From positions 1 through 51,069 of the forward strand of contig JAFDEK010000015.1 of NCBI GenBank assembly GCA_019310385.1: 51,069 nucleotides of DNA, written 5' to 3'. The notes below the pieces were generated by a model. It was given only the letters and a program-made list of their open reading frames with translations, did not search any database and was not told the origin of the DNA. The position numbers were made by a program, and so were the translations under genes. Below are positions 22,903 to 31,622 of this stretch, one piece after another. The DNA comes from Deltaproteobacteria bacterium (lineage in GTDB: Bacteria > Myxococcota_A > UBA9160 > UBA4427). Position 1 is the first letter of the stretch. Each line of letters starts with the position of its first letter.

Positions 22903-25461
22903 TCATAGCATGCTGACGGGATCAGCGTCGAGGGCGGCGTGGACCTCCCGGGGAAGGCGCGCCAGGGCCCTGGCCAGCAGCTCGCTGGCGCGCCGCACCC
23001 GATGCACGTCGCTGCCCTTGATCAGCAGCTGATAGCGGAAGCGGCCACGCAGCCGGGCCAGCGGTGCAGGGGCAGGGCCCAGGACCTCGAAGCGGTGCCC
23101 CTCCGGCGCCGCGCCGGGCTCCCCGGGCTCGGCGTCGGCGGGCCGGAGCGCCCGGACCTGCTCGGCCAGAGACTCGGCGGCGCCCCGGGCGCTCTCCTCA
23201 TCGACGGCCGAGATGATCACCTGGGTGATCCGGCCGAAGGGCGGGTAGGCGAGGGCCCGGCGGTGCTCGAGCTCGGTGCGGTAGAAGTGCTCGTAATCGT
23301 GGTCTTGCACCGGCCGGATCGCGTAGTGATCCGGAACGAAGGTCTGGAGGATCACCCGCCCCGGCTCCTCCGAGCGTCCGGCGCGCCCCGCGACCTGGGT
23401 CAGCAGCTGGAAGCTGCGTTCGGCGGCCCGGAAGTCGGGCATGTGCAGGCCCTGATCGGCGGCGATCACCCCCACCAGGCGAACGCCGGGGAAGTCGTGG
23501 CCCTTGGCGACCATCTGGGTGCCCACCAGCACGTTGGCGTCGCCGCTGTGCAGCGCCCGCAGCACCGACTCCGTGTAGCCCTTGCGCTGGGACTTGTCCC
23601 GGTCGAGGCGCACGATGCGGGCCTCGGGAAAGAGCGCCTGCACCTCCTCCTCGAGGCGCTCGGTGCCCACGCCGAGGAGAACCGTGCCCGTCGCCCCGCA
23701 GCCGCCGCACTTCTCCGGCGGCGGCTTGTGGAAGTCGCAGTAGTGGCAGCGCAGCTGGTGACTCGCTGCGTGGAACACCAGGGCGACGTCGCAGCTCTCG
23801 CAGCGTTCGGCGTAGCCGCAGTCGAAGCAGTAGATCTGGGTCGAGAAGCCGCGCCGATTCAGGAAGAGAATTGCCTGCCCACCCGTATTCAAAGTCTCGG
23901 CGAGGGCCTTGTGCAGGGGATGGGTCAGGACGCTGCGGCGATCGCGGGGGGTAATGTCGCGCTCCCGCGCCAGATCCACGATTTCGACCGCGGGCAGGGG
24001 GCGTCCCGCGACCCGGCGCTCGAGGACCAGCCGCGTGATCTCGCCGCGCTCGGCCGCGAAGCGGGTCTCCAGGGAGGGAGTCGCCGAGCCCAGCACCAGC
24101 GGGCAACGGGCCTGCTCGGCCCTCCGGGCCGCCAGATTGTGGGCGCGGTAGCGGAAGCCCTCCTCGTTCTTGTAGGCCGAGTCGTGCTCCTCGTCGATCA
24201 CGATGACGCCGAGCTCTTCGAGAGGGGCGAAGAGGGCGCTGCGCGCTCCCACCGCGATGGGGGTGTCGCCGCGACGCAGGCGCTGCCACTGCTCGAGGCG
24301 CTCGCCCTGGCTCAGGCCGCTGTGGAGGATGGCGAGCTCGTCGCCGAAGCGGGCGCGCAGGCGCGCGACGATCTGATGGGTGAGGGTGATCTCGGGAACC
24401 AGGATCAGGGCCTGGCGGCCTCGGGCCAGGGCCTCGGCGACGGCGCGCAGGTAGACCTCGGTCTTTCCGCTGCCCGTCACGCCGTGGAGCAGGAAGCGCT
24501 CGCAGCGCCCGGCGCGGATGGCCTCGGCAATGGGAGCGAGGGCGGTCTCCTGCTCGCCGCTGAGGTCGAGGGGACGATCGCGCTCGACCGGGTCTCCGAG
24601 CACGTCCCGGGGAGCGGCCCGGCGGCTCTCGACCAGGAAGCCGCGGCCGATCAGTGTGCGCACCAGCGGGCCGTTGCCCGCGTGCTCGGCCGCCAGAACC
24701 GCAGTCGCGACCGTGCCGTCCCGGGCGACCCGGCGCAGCAGCTCCGCCTGCCGGCGGGCGCGGCCGAGCTGCTCCGTGCAGACCGTCTCGACCGCGAGGC
24801 CCTCGGGCACGGAAACCATGCGTTCGGTCTTCTCTTTGGCGCTGGGGCCCTCCTCGAGGCTGGCGCACTCGATCAGCCCATCGCGCTCGAGGTCGCGGAC
24901 GAGATCCCGGTCCCGGGGAAAGCGCCTGGACAGGGTCGCCGGGGCGAGGGGGTTTCCGGCCAGGGCTTCGAGGACGCGACGTCCCTCGCCCCGCATGGCG
25001 CCGCTCTCGAGGGCGTGCTCTCCGCGGCGGGTGAGGCGCTGCCGGCGCACGATGCGGGGGGCCGTGCCGGGGGGAAGAGCCGCCGCCAGGGCCATGCCGA
25101 CGGGGCAGAAGACCTCGACGGCGGCCTCGCGCAGCATGGAGATCATTTCCGCTGAGAGCGCCGGCTCGGGGTCGACGATGCGCTCGATGCATGCGAGGGT
25201 TGCCCGGCCGCGTTCTCTGCCGGCGCGCGGTTCCCGTGCCGGGTCTTCGGCGTCGCCGACCTCGACGATAACACCGGTAAGCCGTCGCCCCGCGAAGGGG
25301 ACGAGGGCGCGACAACCGGCGCGAGGCTCCACTGCGAGATCGGCGGGCAGCGCGTAGTCGAAGAGGGAGTCGATGGGGACCGGAAGCGCAATGCGGGCGA
25401 CCCGCCGAGGGGCGGGACTGGAGAAGAGCGGATCGAACATGGCCCCATTGTATGCGGACAT
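22903..25461 (-). CDS. priA: primosomal replication-restart helicase PriA
   Basis: 852 residues from ATG 25461; ATG 25440 (M-F-D-P-L-F) is an equally good start. The N-terminal DNA-binding domain (about 1-110) is followed by a winged helix and a superfamily 2 helicase: Walker A GVTGSGKTEVYLR, DEEH box VIDEEHDSAYKNEEG, and motifs LGSATPSLET, VLVGTQMVAKGHDFPG and QVAGRAGR. The zinc-binding insert has pairs CFDC, CESC, CHYC and CGGC, as required for primosome assembly. It restarts collapsed replication forks. It is divergent from the spermidine-synthase-like gene, with a shared 57-bp promoter region. Confidence 0.96.
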   Translation of the reverse strand: MSAYNGAMFDPLFSSPAPRRVARIALPVPIDSLFDYALPADLAVEPRAGCRALVPFAGRRLTGVIVEVGDAEDPAREPRAGRERGRATLACIERIVDPEPALSAEMISMLREAAVEVFCPVGMALAAALPPGTAPRIVRRQRLTRRGEHALESGAMRGEGRRVLEALAGNPLAPATLSRRFPRDRDLVRDLERDGLIECASLEEGPSAKEKTERMVSVPEGLAVETVCTEQLGRARRQAELLRRVARDGTVATAVLAAEHAGNGPLVRTLIGRGFLVESRRAAPRDVLGDPVERDRPLDLSGEQETALAPIAEAIRAGRCERFLLHGVTGSGKTEVYLRAVAEALARGRQALILVPEITLTHQIVARLRARFGDELAILHSGLSQGERLEQWQRLRRGDTPIAVGARSALFAPLEELGVIVIDEEHDSAYKNEEGFRYRAHNLAARRAEQARCPLVLGSATPSLETRFAAERGEITRLVLERRVAGRPLPAVEIVDLARERDITPRDRRSVLTHPLHKALAETLNTGGQAILFLNRRGFSTQIYCFDCGYAERCESCDVALVFHAASHQLRCHYCDFHKPPPEKCGGCGATGTVLLGVGTERLEEEVQALFPEARIVRLDRDKSQRKGYTESVLRALHSGDANVLVGTQMVAKGHDFPGVRLVGVIAADQGLHMPDFRAAERSFQLLTQVAGRAGRSEEPGRVILQTFVPDHYAIRPVQDHDYEHFYRTELEHRRALAYPPFGRITQVIISAVDEESARGAAESLAEQVRALRPADAEPGEPGAAPEGHRFEVLGPAPAPLARLRGRFRYQLLIKGSDVHRVRRASELLARALARLPREVHAALDADPVSML

Positions 25462-25518
25462 CTCGCTACGGGAAATCAGTCAGGCGGACCTCGCCGGGCC
25501 GAGGGCGGTCGAGGGACC

Positions 25519-26250
25519 GTGACGGCGCGGCGGCGCCGGCCCATTCGCGTGCGGCGGCCGAGGGTGGAGGTTCGCCACGGCAAGCACGGACGCGAGCTGC
25601 GGGTAGAGGGGACCTTTGCCTCCTGGTATCGGCCCGGCTCGCCGGTCACGGGATCCGTGTGGGACGCCATTGCGGCGCCAATCCTGGCACTTCCACCCCA
25701 GCGACGCCGCCGGGTGCTGCTGCTGGGGGTCGGGGGTGGCAGCGCGGCCCGGGTCGTGCGTGCCATCGAGCCCGAGGCGCACATCCTCGGCGTCGAGCTG
25801 GATGCCGAGGTGGTGCAGGCCGCCCGGGACCACTTCGACCTCGACGCCATGGGGCTCGAGGTGGTGATCGCCGACGCCCTGGCCTTCCTGAAGGACGACG
25901 ACGGCCGCTACGACCTGATCCTCGAGGATGTCTTTGCGGGAGTGGGCCGTAACGTCCACAAGCCGCTGTGGCTGCCGCGGCCGGGACACGAGCTCGCCCT
26001 CGATCGCCTCGCCGAGGGGGGATTGCTGGTCAGCAACACCCTGGACGAGGCCAGGGAGGTGGGACAATCCATGCGGGACCTCTTCCCGGGCGTGCTGCGT
26101 ATCCAGGTCGCGGATTACGAAAACCAGGTCTTCGTCGGAGGGCCGGGCACGCTCTCGGGCGCCGCCCTGCGGGCCGCCCTCGTCGCCGACCCCGTGCTCT
26201 CGAGCAGCGCGAGGCAGCTCTCGTTTCGCACGCTGCAGCGGGATCGCTGA
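25519..26250 (+). CDS. spermidine-synthase-like methyltransferase-fold protein
   Basis: 243 residues starting at GTG 25519. Residues about 65-190 form a Rossmann SAM-binding fold: RRVLLLGVGGGSAARVV (glycine loop), ILGVELDAEVVQAAR, VVIADALAFLKD and YDLILEDVF. This resembles the spermidine synthase/SpeE-like domain. The Asp pair expected in true aminopropyltransferases is only partly matched (LEDVF in place of the D-x-x-D style), so it may be a SpeE-like methyltransferase of unknown substrate rather than a polyamine enzyme. The basic N-terminus (MTARRRRPIRVRRPRVEVRH) is notable. It converges with the next gene. Confidence 0.8.
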   Translation: MTARRRRPIRVRRPRVEVRHGKHGRELRVEGTFASWYRPGSPVTGSVWDAIAAPILALPPQRRRRVLLLGVGGGSAARVVRAIEPEAHILGVELDAEVVQAARDHFDLDAMGLEVVIADALAFLKDDDGRYDLILEDVFAGVGRNVHKPLWLPRPGHELALDRLAEGGLLVSNTLDEAREVGQSMRDLFPGVLRIQVADYENQVFVGGPGTLSGAALRAALVADPVLSSSARQLSFRTLQRDR

Positions 26251-26268
26251 GTCCGGCGCCGCGCGAGC

Positions 26269-27093
26269 CTACTGATCGCGCAGGAACTGCAGCACCACCT
26301 GGTTGAAGCGCTCGGCGGACTCGGCCATCACGAGGTGGCCACCGTAGTGGATCGTGATGAGGTGTGCGCCCGGGATCTCGTCGGCAAGCTCGCGGTGGAA
26401 CTTGGGCGGCGTCAGCTGATCGTTGCGGCCGCACACCACCAGGGTGGGCTGCGTGATCTCGCGCAGTCGATCGGCCGAGTCGTGGTCGATGCAGGCCGCG
26501 CACTGGCGGGCGAAAAGCTCCGGCGAGAGGGGGCTGCCCTCTTTCATGTAGAACTGCACCATGCTCTCGATCAGGTCGGTCTGCTCGAGGGTCTCGTCCT
26601 GGAGGGTCCAGACCAGGCGCCGGCGGAGCATGCTCTCGTCGGAGATGCCCGCGTGGGCGAGATCGGCCCAGGACGAGAGGAGCATGCGCCGCTTGGCGTC
26701 CGGGCGGCTGTAGGTCCCCGTGAGCACGAGGCTGCGCACGCGCTCCGGGTAGCGCAGGGCCAGCTCCTGGGCCGCCATGCCGCCCATGAAGGCGCCCAGT
26801 ACGTCGGCCTTGCTGATCGCGAGGGCCGTCAGCAGCTGGGCGGCGTCGTCGGCGAGGTCCGCGGTGGAGAATGCGGTGCCGGGGTCTTCGCTCTCGCCGA
26901 CGCCGCGGTTGTCGAAGACCAGGGTCTTGCGGCTCTTCGAGAAGTCCGGGACCTGGAGTGGCAGCCAGCCGCGGCAGGAGCCGCCCATGCCCATGATGAG
27001 CATCAGCGGGGGGGGCTGCTCCTCTTCCGTGGGCTCCGTGGGCCCGTGGAGCTCGTAGTAGACCTTGCGGCCTGCGATCTCGGCGAACGCCAT
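26269..27093 (-). CDS. alpha/beta-hydrolase-fold protein lacking the nucleophile serine
   Basis: 274 residues with a standard alpha/beta hydrolase layout: oxyanion loop LIMGMGGSCRGW, LVFDNRGVGESE, cap domain at about 140-205, acid VVCGRNDQLTPP and base YGGHLVMAE. At the nucleophile elbow the expected G-x-S-x-GG reads VLGAFMGGMAAQE, with Phe102 (TTC) in place of Ser. As written it cannot use the usual serine mechanism. It may be a non-catalytic binder, an enzyme that uses another mechanism, or one base change (TCC to TTC) from an active enzyme. It is preceded by mglA on the same strand with an 81-bp gap. Confidence 0.85.
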   Translation of the reverse strand: MAFAEIAGRKVYYELHGPTEPTEEEQPPPLMLIMGMGGSCRGWLPLQVPDFSKSRKTLVFDNRGVGESEDPGTAFSTADLADDAAQLLTALAISKADVLGAFMGGMAAQELALRYPERVRSLVLTGTYSRPDAKRRMLLSSWADLAHAGISDESMLRRRLVWTLQDETLEQTDLIESMVQFYMKEGSPLSPELFARQCAACIDHDSADRLREITQPTLVVCGRNDQLTPPKFHRELADEIPGAHLITIHYGGHLVMAESAERFNQVVLQFLRDQ

Positions 27094-27174
27094 CGCGCCA
27101 GTGTAGCAGTCGGGGCGCGTCGTCGAGGAGCGCGAAGTCGCCGACAGTGAAGGGTGGCGCGGTGCCGGGCCGGG

Positions 27175-27762
<588 letters not shown>

Positions 27763-27771
27763 GGGTCCCGT

Positions 27772-28260
27772 TCAGTCCGAAAAGAGGTTGTCGATGTCGT
27801 CGTCGGTGATCTCGGCGAAGGGGCTGTCGCCCCTCATCGCCTCCTGCTCGGACTTCTTCTTGATCTCCTCGAAGAGCCTGGCGAGCTCGGAGCCGGCCTT
27901 CTTGACGCGGAGCCGGACGAGGCCGAGGGAGCTGCGCTCGTCGAAGACGACCATCAGGATCATCCGATTGCCCACCAGGGTGATGTGCAGGTTGTCTCGC
28001 TGGCCCTGGTGGAAGTGGGTCGGGAACTCCTCCTCGCCGACGATCTTCGCGAGGCCCCCCGTGGCGGCGATGCAGCCGGCGGTGAGGGAGGCGAGGCTGG
28101 TGCTGTCCACCCCGTTCATCTCGCCCGCCTCGGCGATCAGCTGCCCGTTCTTGTCGACGATATAGATGCCCTTCGCGTTGGCGTCGCGCACCAGACGCTC
28201 GATCACCGCGGCGATGCGGCGGTGATCGTCCTCGAGCATCACGAGCTGAGTGTCAAACAT
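27772..28260 (-). CDS. mglB: roadblock/LC7 GTPase-activating protein MglB
   Basis: 162 residues from ATG 28260 (an upstream in-frame start would add 13 unlikely residues). The roadblock/LC7 fold covers about residues 10-115: RLVRDANAKGIYIVDKNGQL, DSTSLASLTAGCIAATGGLA, and MILMVVFDERSSLGLVR. A charged C-terminal tail ends in acidic DDDIDNLFSD. In Myxococcus, MglB is the GAP for MglA and marks the lagging pole. Gene order mglB-mglA is as expected. Confidence 0.93.
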   Translation of the reverse strand: MFDTQLVMLEDDHRRIAAVIERLVRDANAKGIYIVDKNGQLIAEAGEMNGVDSTSLASLTAGCIAATGGLAKIVGEEEFPTHFHQGQRDNLHITLVGNRMILMVVFDERSSLGLVRLRVKKAGSELARLFEEIKKKSEQEAMRGDSPFAEITDDDIDNLFSD

Positions 28261-28435
28261 CGGCACTTGCCTTTGTAAGCGACTGGAATCGAAGAGCAAA
28301 CCAACCGGAATCTAACCGTCGCGTCCGCTGTGGGCAACTTGCCTGCCCCCGAGCTGGATCGGCTTGGGGTGCCGCCGCCTTTAGTGGTGATGCGCCTTCT
28401 GGCTCTTTCGTCGGCCCCGTGCCCCCGCTCGCCCC

Positions 28436-29035
28436 TCAGTCGATCTTGCGGCGGTTCTCCAGGGAGCGGGCCACGGTGACGTGGTCCGCGTATTCGAGAT
28501 CGCCGCCGAGGGGCATCCCGTACGCGATTCGGGTCAGGGGGACGCCCGTGGGCCGGAGGCGCTCGGCGATGTAGCTCGCGGTGGCCTCGCCCTCGAGATT
28601 GGGGTTGGTGGCCAGGATGATCTCGCGCACCTGCCCCGAGCGCACCCGCTGCTCGAGCTCGCTGATGCGCAGGTGCGCGGGCCCCATGCCGTCGATGGGG
28701 GAGAGGGCACCGCCCAGGACGTGGTAGCGGCCTCGGAAGCGGCCGCTGGCTTCGATTGCGACCCGATCGGCGGGCTCCTCGACGACGCAGACCAGGGAGT
28801 CGTCCCGGCTCTCGTCCGCGCAGAGCTTGCAGGGCGACCGGTCGCCCAGGTCGAAGCAGCGCTCGCACAGGAGGGTCTCGCGCTTGAGGCGCATCAGGGA
28901 CTCGGCCAGCTCGACGGCCAGCTCGTCTGGTGCACGCAGCAGGTAGAAGGTCAGGCGCGTTGCCGACTTCTCTCCGATTCCGGGCAGGCGCTTGAGGCTC
29001 TCGACGAGCCGGTCCATGGCGGGAGAGCCGGCCAC
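28436..29035 (-). CDS. recR: recombination protein RecR
   Basis: 199 residues from GTG 29035, which overlaps no other stop and has AGGGG 10 bases upstream; ATG 29017 would shorten it by six residues. Motifs: helix-hairpin-helix LKRLPGIGEKSATRL, zinc finger CERCFDLGDRSPCKLC and Toprim domain VCVVEEPADRVAIEA with GGALSPIDGMGP. RecR with RecO/RecF loads RecA at gaps. It follows ebfC by 2 bp. A 175-bp gap separates it from mglB, so the mgl pair may have its own promoter. Confidence 0.96.
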   Translation of the reverse strand: MAGSPAMDRLVESLKRLPGIGEKSATRLTFYLLRAPDELAVELAESLMRLKRETLLCERCFDLGDRSPCKLCADESRDDSLVCVVEEPADRVAIEASGRFRGRYHVLGGALSPIDGMGPAHLRISELEQRVRSGQVREIILATNPNLEGEATASYIAERLRPTGVPLTRIAYGMPLGGDLEYADHVTVARSLENRRKID

Positions 29036-29037
29036 GA

Positions 29038-29373
29038 TCAGCCCGCCCCTCCCGGTGGCATCATGTTCGGCAGCGCCATCCCGCCCGAGAGGCGCTGGAA
29101 CTCCTCCTGCACCGCGCGCTGGGCGTTGGCGAGGGCCGCGTTGACCGCTGCCGCGCACAGGTCCTGGACCATCTCGCGATCTCCGCTGGACAGGAGACCC
29201 GGCTCGATCTCGACGGCCACGATGCGCAGCTCGCCGCTCGCCACGGCCTTCACCATGCCGCCGCCCGCAGAGGCCTCGTAGCGCCGGGTGGCGAGCTCGC
29301 GTTGGAGCTCCGCCATGCGGCTCTGCATCTGCTGAGCCTGGGCGAGGATCTTTCCGATGTCGGGCTGGCTCAC
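29038..29373 (-). CDS. ebfC: YbaB/EbfC nucleoid-associated protein
   Basis: 111 residues from GTG 29373, overlapping the dnaX stop as GTGA. The helical N-terminus (ILAQAQQMQSRMAELQREL) is followed by the typical GGGMVKAVASGELRIVAVEIEP and the SGDREMVQDLCAAAVNAAL helix. YbaB/EbfC dimers bind DNA and are regularly encoded between dnaX and recR, as here. Confidence 0.95.
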   Translation of the reverse strand: MSQPDIGKILAQAQQMQSRMAELQRELATRRYEASAGGGMVKAVASGELRIVAVEIEPGLLSSGDREMVQDLCAAAVNAALANAQRAVQEEFQRLSGGMALPNMMPPGGAG

Positions 29374-31205
29374 TTCTCTTCTCCCCGGCCCGCGCTCTGG
29401 CCCCCGCCGATGGGGCGGATCTCGATGATCTGGGCCTTGAGCTCTTTGAGAACGAGGTTTACGGCCGGATGATTGAGTGCGGCCTGCTTCCGGGCGCGGT
29501 CTTCTTCGCGCTTGGCCGGCGCTCGGCCCGGACCCGCCGGCGCGGCCGCGCCCGGCTCGTCCTGGGTGATTTCGATGCGCATGGCGCGGCCGAAGAAGCG
29601 GGCGCAGAGCGCGTCCAGATCCCCCTTCTTGTCCTCGAGCCGCCGGGCGTGGAAGGGGCTCGACACGCTGAATCGAAGCTGGTCCTCGGAGCGCGCGACC
29701 AGGCGCACGGCCTCGAGGGTGTGGAACAGGGTCGTGAACTCCTGCTTCGCGATGCCGCGGAGGCGGTCGTATACGACCTCGAGGGAGGCGATGGCCTCGA
29801 CCGCGGGACGCACCTCGCGCGCCTCGGCGGCCGGAGACGAGATCGGCTCAGCGGCCGGAGACGAGATCGCCTTGGCGGCCGAAGGAGCGGAGCCCATTGG
29901 CCCGCCTCCCTTGATTCCGGCCGTCGACGGGGCGCGGGGGGCCGCGGGTCGCGCGGAACGTCCCGAGCCGCCGGAGCGCTCGCCTCCGCCTCCGCGGGTT
30001 GCCGCGCCTGGGCCCGGTGCCGAGCCGCCGCGAGGCGCTCCACCGCCTCCGCCCGGCCCACCGAGCCGTTTTTCCAGGGCCTCGAGGCGCGCGAGCAGCC
30101 GCGAGACATCGTCGCCGGCCGGCATGGTGGCCAGGCGCACGATGGCCATCTCGAGCACCGCCATGGGTTGGGGCGCCCAGGTGAGATCCTCGTGCTCCCG
30201 GATGAGGGCCCGGAACATGCGCCGCAGGCGTCCCTCACCGGCCCCCTCGGCGAGGACGCGCAGCTCGGCGATCTCGTCGTCGCTGCCCTCGACCAGCTCG
30301 CTCGAATCCGGGGCCACGCTCAGCACCGTGAGATCCCGCAGCAGCTGGACCAATGCCGAGGCCAGGCGCTTGGGATCCGTGCCCTTCTCCATGGCGAGGC
30401 TGCAGGCCTCGAGCGCTGCCGCGGGCTGCCCGTCGATGCACGCGGTGGCGATGGCGAGCAGCACCCGGCGATCGATGAGATCGAGCACCCGGGCCACGGT
30501 CTCGTCGTCGACGGCGTCACCCCCGTAGGAGATCACCTGGTCGAAGAGGGTCTGGGAGTCGCGCATGGAGCCGTCGCCTTCCCGGGCCAGGGCGAGCAGG
30601 CTCTGCTTCGAGATCTCGATCCCCTCGGCCTCGGCGATGGAGCCGAGGCGGGCCGCGACCTCGCTGGCCGCGATGCGGCGCAGGTCGTAGCGCTGGCAGC
30701 GGGAGAGCACCGTGAAGGGGATCTTCTCGGGGTTGGTGGTCGCGAAGACGAAGAGGCTGCGCGGGGGCGGCTCTTCGAGGGTCTTGAGCAGGGCGTTGAA
30801 GGCCTGCGTCGACAGCATGTGGACCTCGTCGACGACGTAGATCCGGTGCTTGCCGGGGGAGGGCGCATAGCGGATCGACTCGATCACCTCGCGGATGTCG
30901 TCGACGCCGGTGCGGCTCGCGGCATCGATCTCCTGAACGTCCGTCGAGTAGCCGGAGATGATCTCCAGACACGGATCGCAGCTGCCGCAGGGCGTGTCCG
31001 TCGGCCCCTTCTCGCAGTTGAGACAGCGGGCCAGAATGCGCGCGAGGGTGGTCTTGCCGACGCCGCGGGGCCCCGTCAGGAGCAGGGCGTGGGGCACCCG
31101 GTCGCTGCGAATGGCATTGCGAAGCGGTGTGGTGACGTGGCTCTGCCCCGTCACCTCATCGAAGGCCTGGGGCCTCCACTTGCGTGCTGTGACCTGATAG
31201 CTCAC
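29370..31205 (-). CDS. dnaX: DNA polymerase III subunit tau/gamma
   Basis: 611 residues from GTG 31205 (opening SYQVTARKWRPQAFDEVTGQ). AAA+ clamp-loader ATPase: Walker A GPRGVGKTTLARIL, zinc-binding cysteines around CLNCEKGPTDTPCGSCDPC, Walker B VVDEVHML, sensor SRCQRYDL. About residues 365-470 form a Gly/Ala/Pro-rich linker, including the near-repeat AISSPAAEPISSPAAEA. A C-terminal tau-type domain follows and ends at the stop overlapping ebfC. I did not see an A-rich frameshift site that would make a separate gamma form. The SRP RNA gene lies just upstream. Confidence 0.95.
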   Translation of the reverse strand: MSYQVTARKWRPQAFDEVTGQSHVTTPLRNAIRSDRVPHALLLTGPRGVGKTTLARILARCLNCEKGPTDTPCGSCDPCLEIISGYSTDVQEIDAASRTGVDDIREVIESIRYAPSPGKHRIYVVDEVHMLSTQAFNALLKTLEEPPPRSLFVFATTNPEKIPFTVLSRCQRYDLRRIAASEVAARLGSIAEAEGIEISKQSLLALAREGDGSMRDSQTLFDQVISYGGDAVDDETVARVLDLIDRRVLLAIATACIDGQPAAALEACSLAMEKGTDPKRLASALVQLLRDLTVLSVAPDSSELVEGSDDEIAELRVLAEGAGEGRLRRMFRALIREHEDLTWAPQPMAVLEMAIVRLATMPAGDDVSRLLARLEALEKRLGGPGGGGGAPRGGSAPGPGAATRGGGGERSGGSGRSARPAAPRAPSTAGIKGGGPMGSAPSAAKAISSPAAEPISSPAAEAREVRPAVEAIASLEVVYDRLRGIAKQEFTTLFHTLEAVRLVARSEDQLRFSVSSPFHARRLEDKKGDLDALCARFFGRAMRIEITQDEPGAAAPAGPGRAPAKREEDRARKQAALNHPAVNLVLKELKAQIIEIRPIGGGQSAGRGEEK

Positions 31206-31258
31206 GGGGGGCGCCCTCAGTCCTGCGGCATGACTCGAGGCCTTCCGAGACCTCCTGA

Positions 31259-31381
31259 GGCGAGACAGGATCGCAGGGCACCCCCACCCACAACCATCTC
31301 CCCGATACGGCTGCTTCCTTCCGGATCTGACCGGGTTCACGAAGCGGTGGCTCGGGCAGGACCCTGCGATCGTGTCTCGCC
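31259..31381 (-). ncRNA. ffs: bacterial signal recognition particle (4.5S) RNA
   Basis: Minus strand. The conserved domain IV hairpin is unmistakable: GTCAGATCCGGAAGGAAGCAGC (here cut short; centred near 31315-31335) with the GGAA loop and asymmetric internal loop. The closing stem is long: GGCGAGACAGGATCGCAGGG (31259-31278) pairs with 31362-31381 with one mismatch, and pairing may go a few bases further. The core 31272-31368 is about the size of E. coli 4.5S RNA; the extended stem would give about 123 bases. Location next to dnaX is common. Confidence 0.93.
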
Positions 31382-31443
31382 ACAGGAAGGAACCAATCTA
31401 CACGGCGTCCGGCAGAGGGTCAAACCGCGCCGCCTGCCTCTCT

Positions 31444-31481
31444 TTTTCGTCGCATTGACGGCTTTTCGTCGCATTGACGGC
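31444..31481 (+). repeat. exact tandem duplication of 19 bp
   Basis: TTTTCGTCGCATTGACGGC is repeated twice without a gap in the spacer between the SRP RNA and the amino-acid dehydrogenase gene. It may be a duplicated operator or a replication slip; nothing else in the 240-bp spacer decides this. Confidence 0.9.
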
Positions 31482-31622
31482 GCAGCCCGCCAGGGCCCAG
31501 CTCGTCGTCTGGCCTCTCTCTTTTACCCTCAGCATCCTTCGTGGTCCTCGAGAGTCATTCCCGTGCATACGAAGCGAGCCGGATGATCATGTAAGCTCCG
31601 TCGCGAGCAGGAGGCGCTCTTC

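Noticed and set aside
22472-22906. 144-codon minus-strand frame between priA and def
   Set aside because: Arg/Ser/Pro-rich composition, overlaps def in another frame and has no recognisable motif.
22939-25155. 738-codon plus-strand open frame opposite priA
   Set aside because: Antisense shadow of priA, without recognisable motifs.
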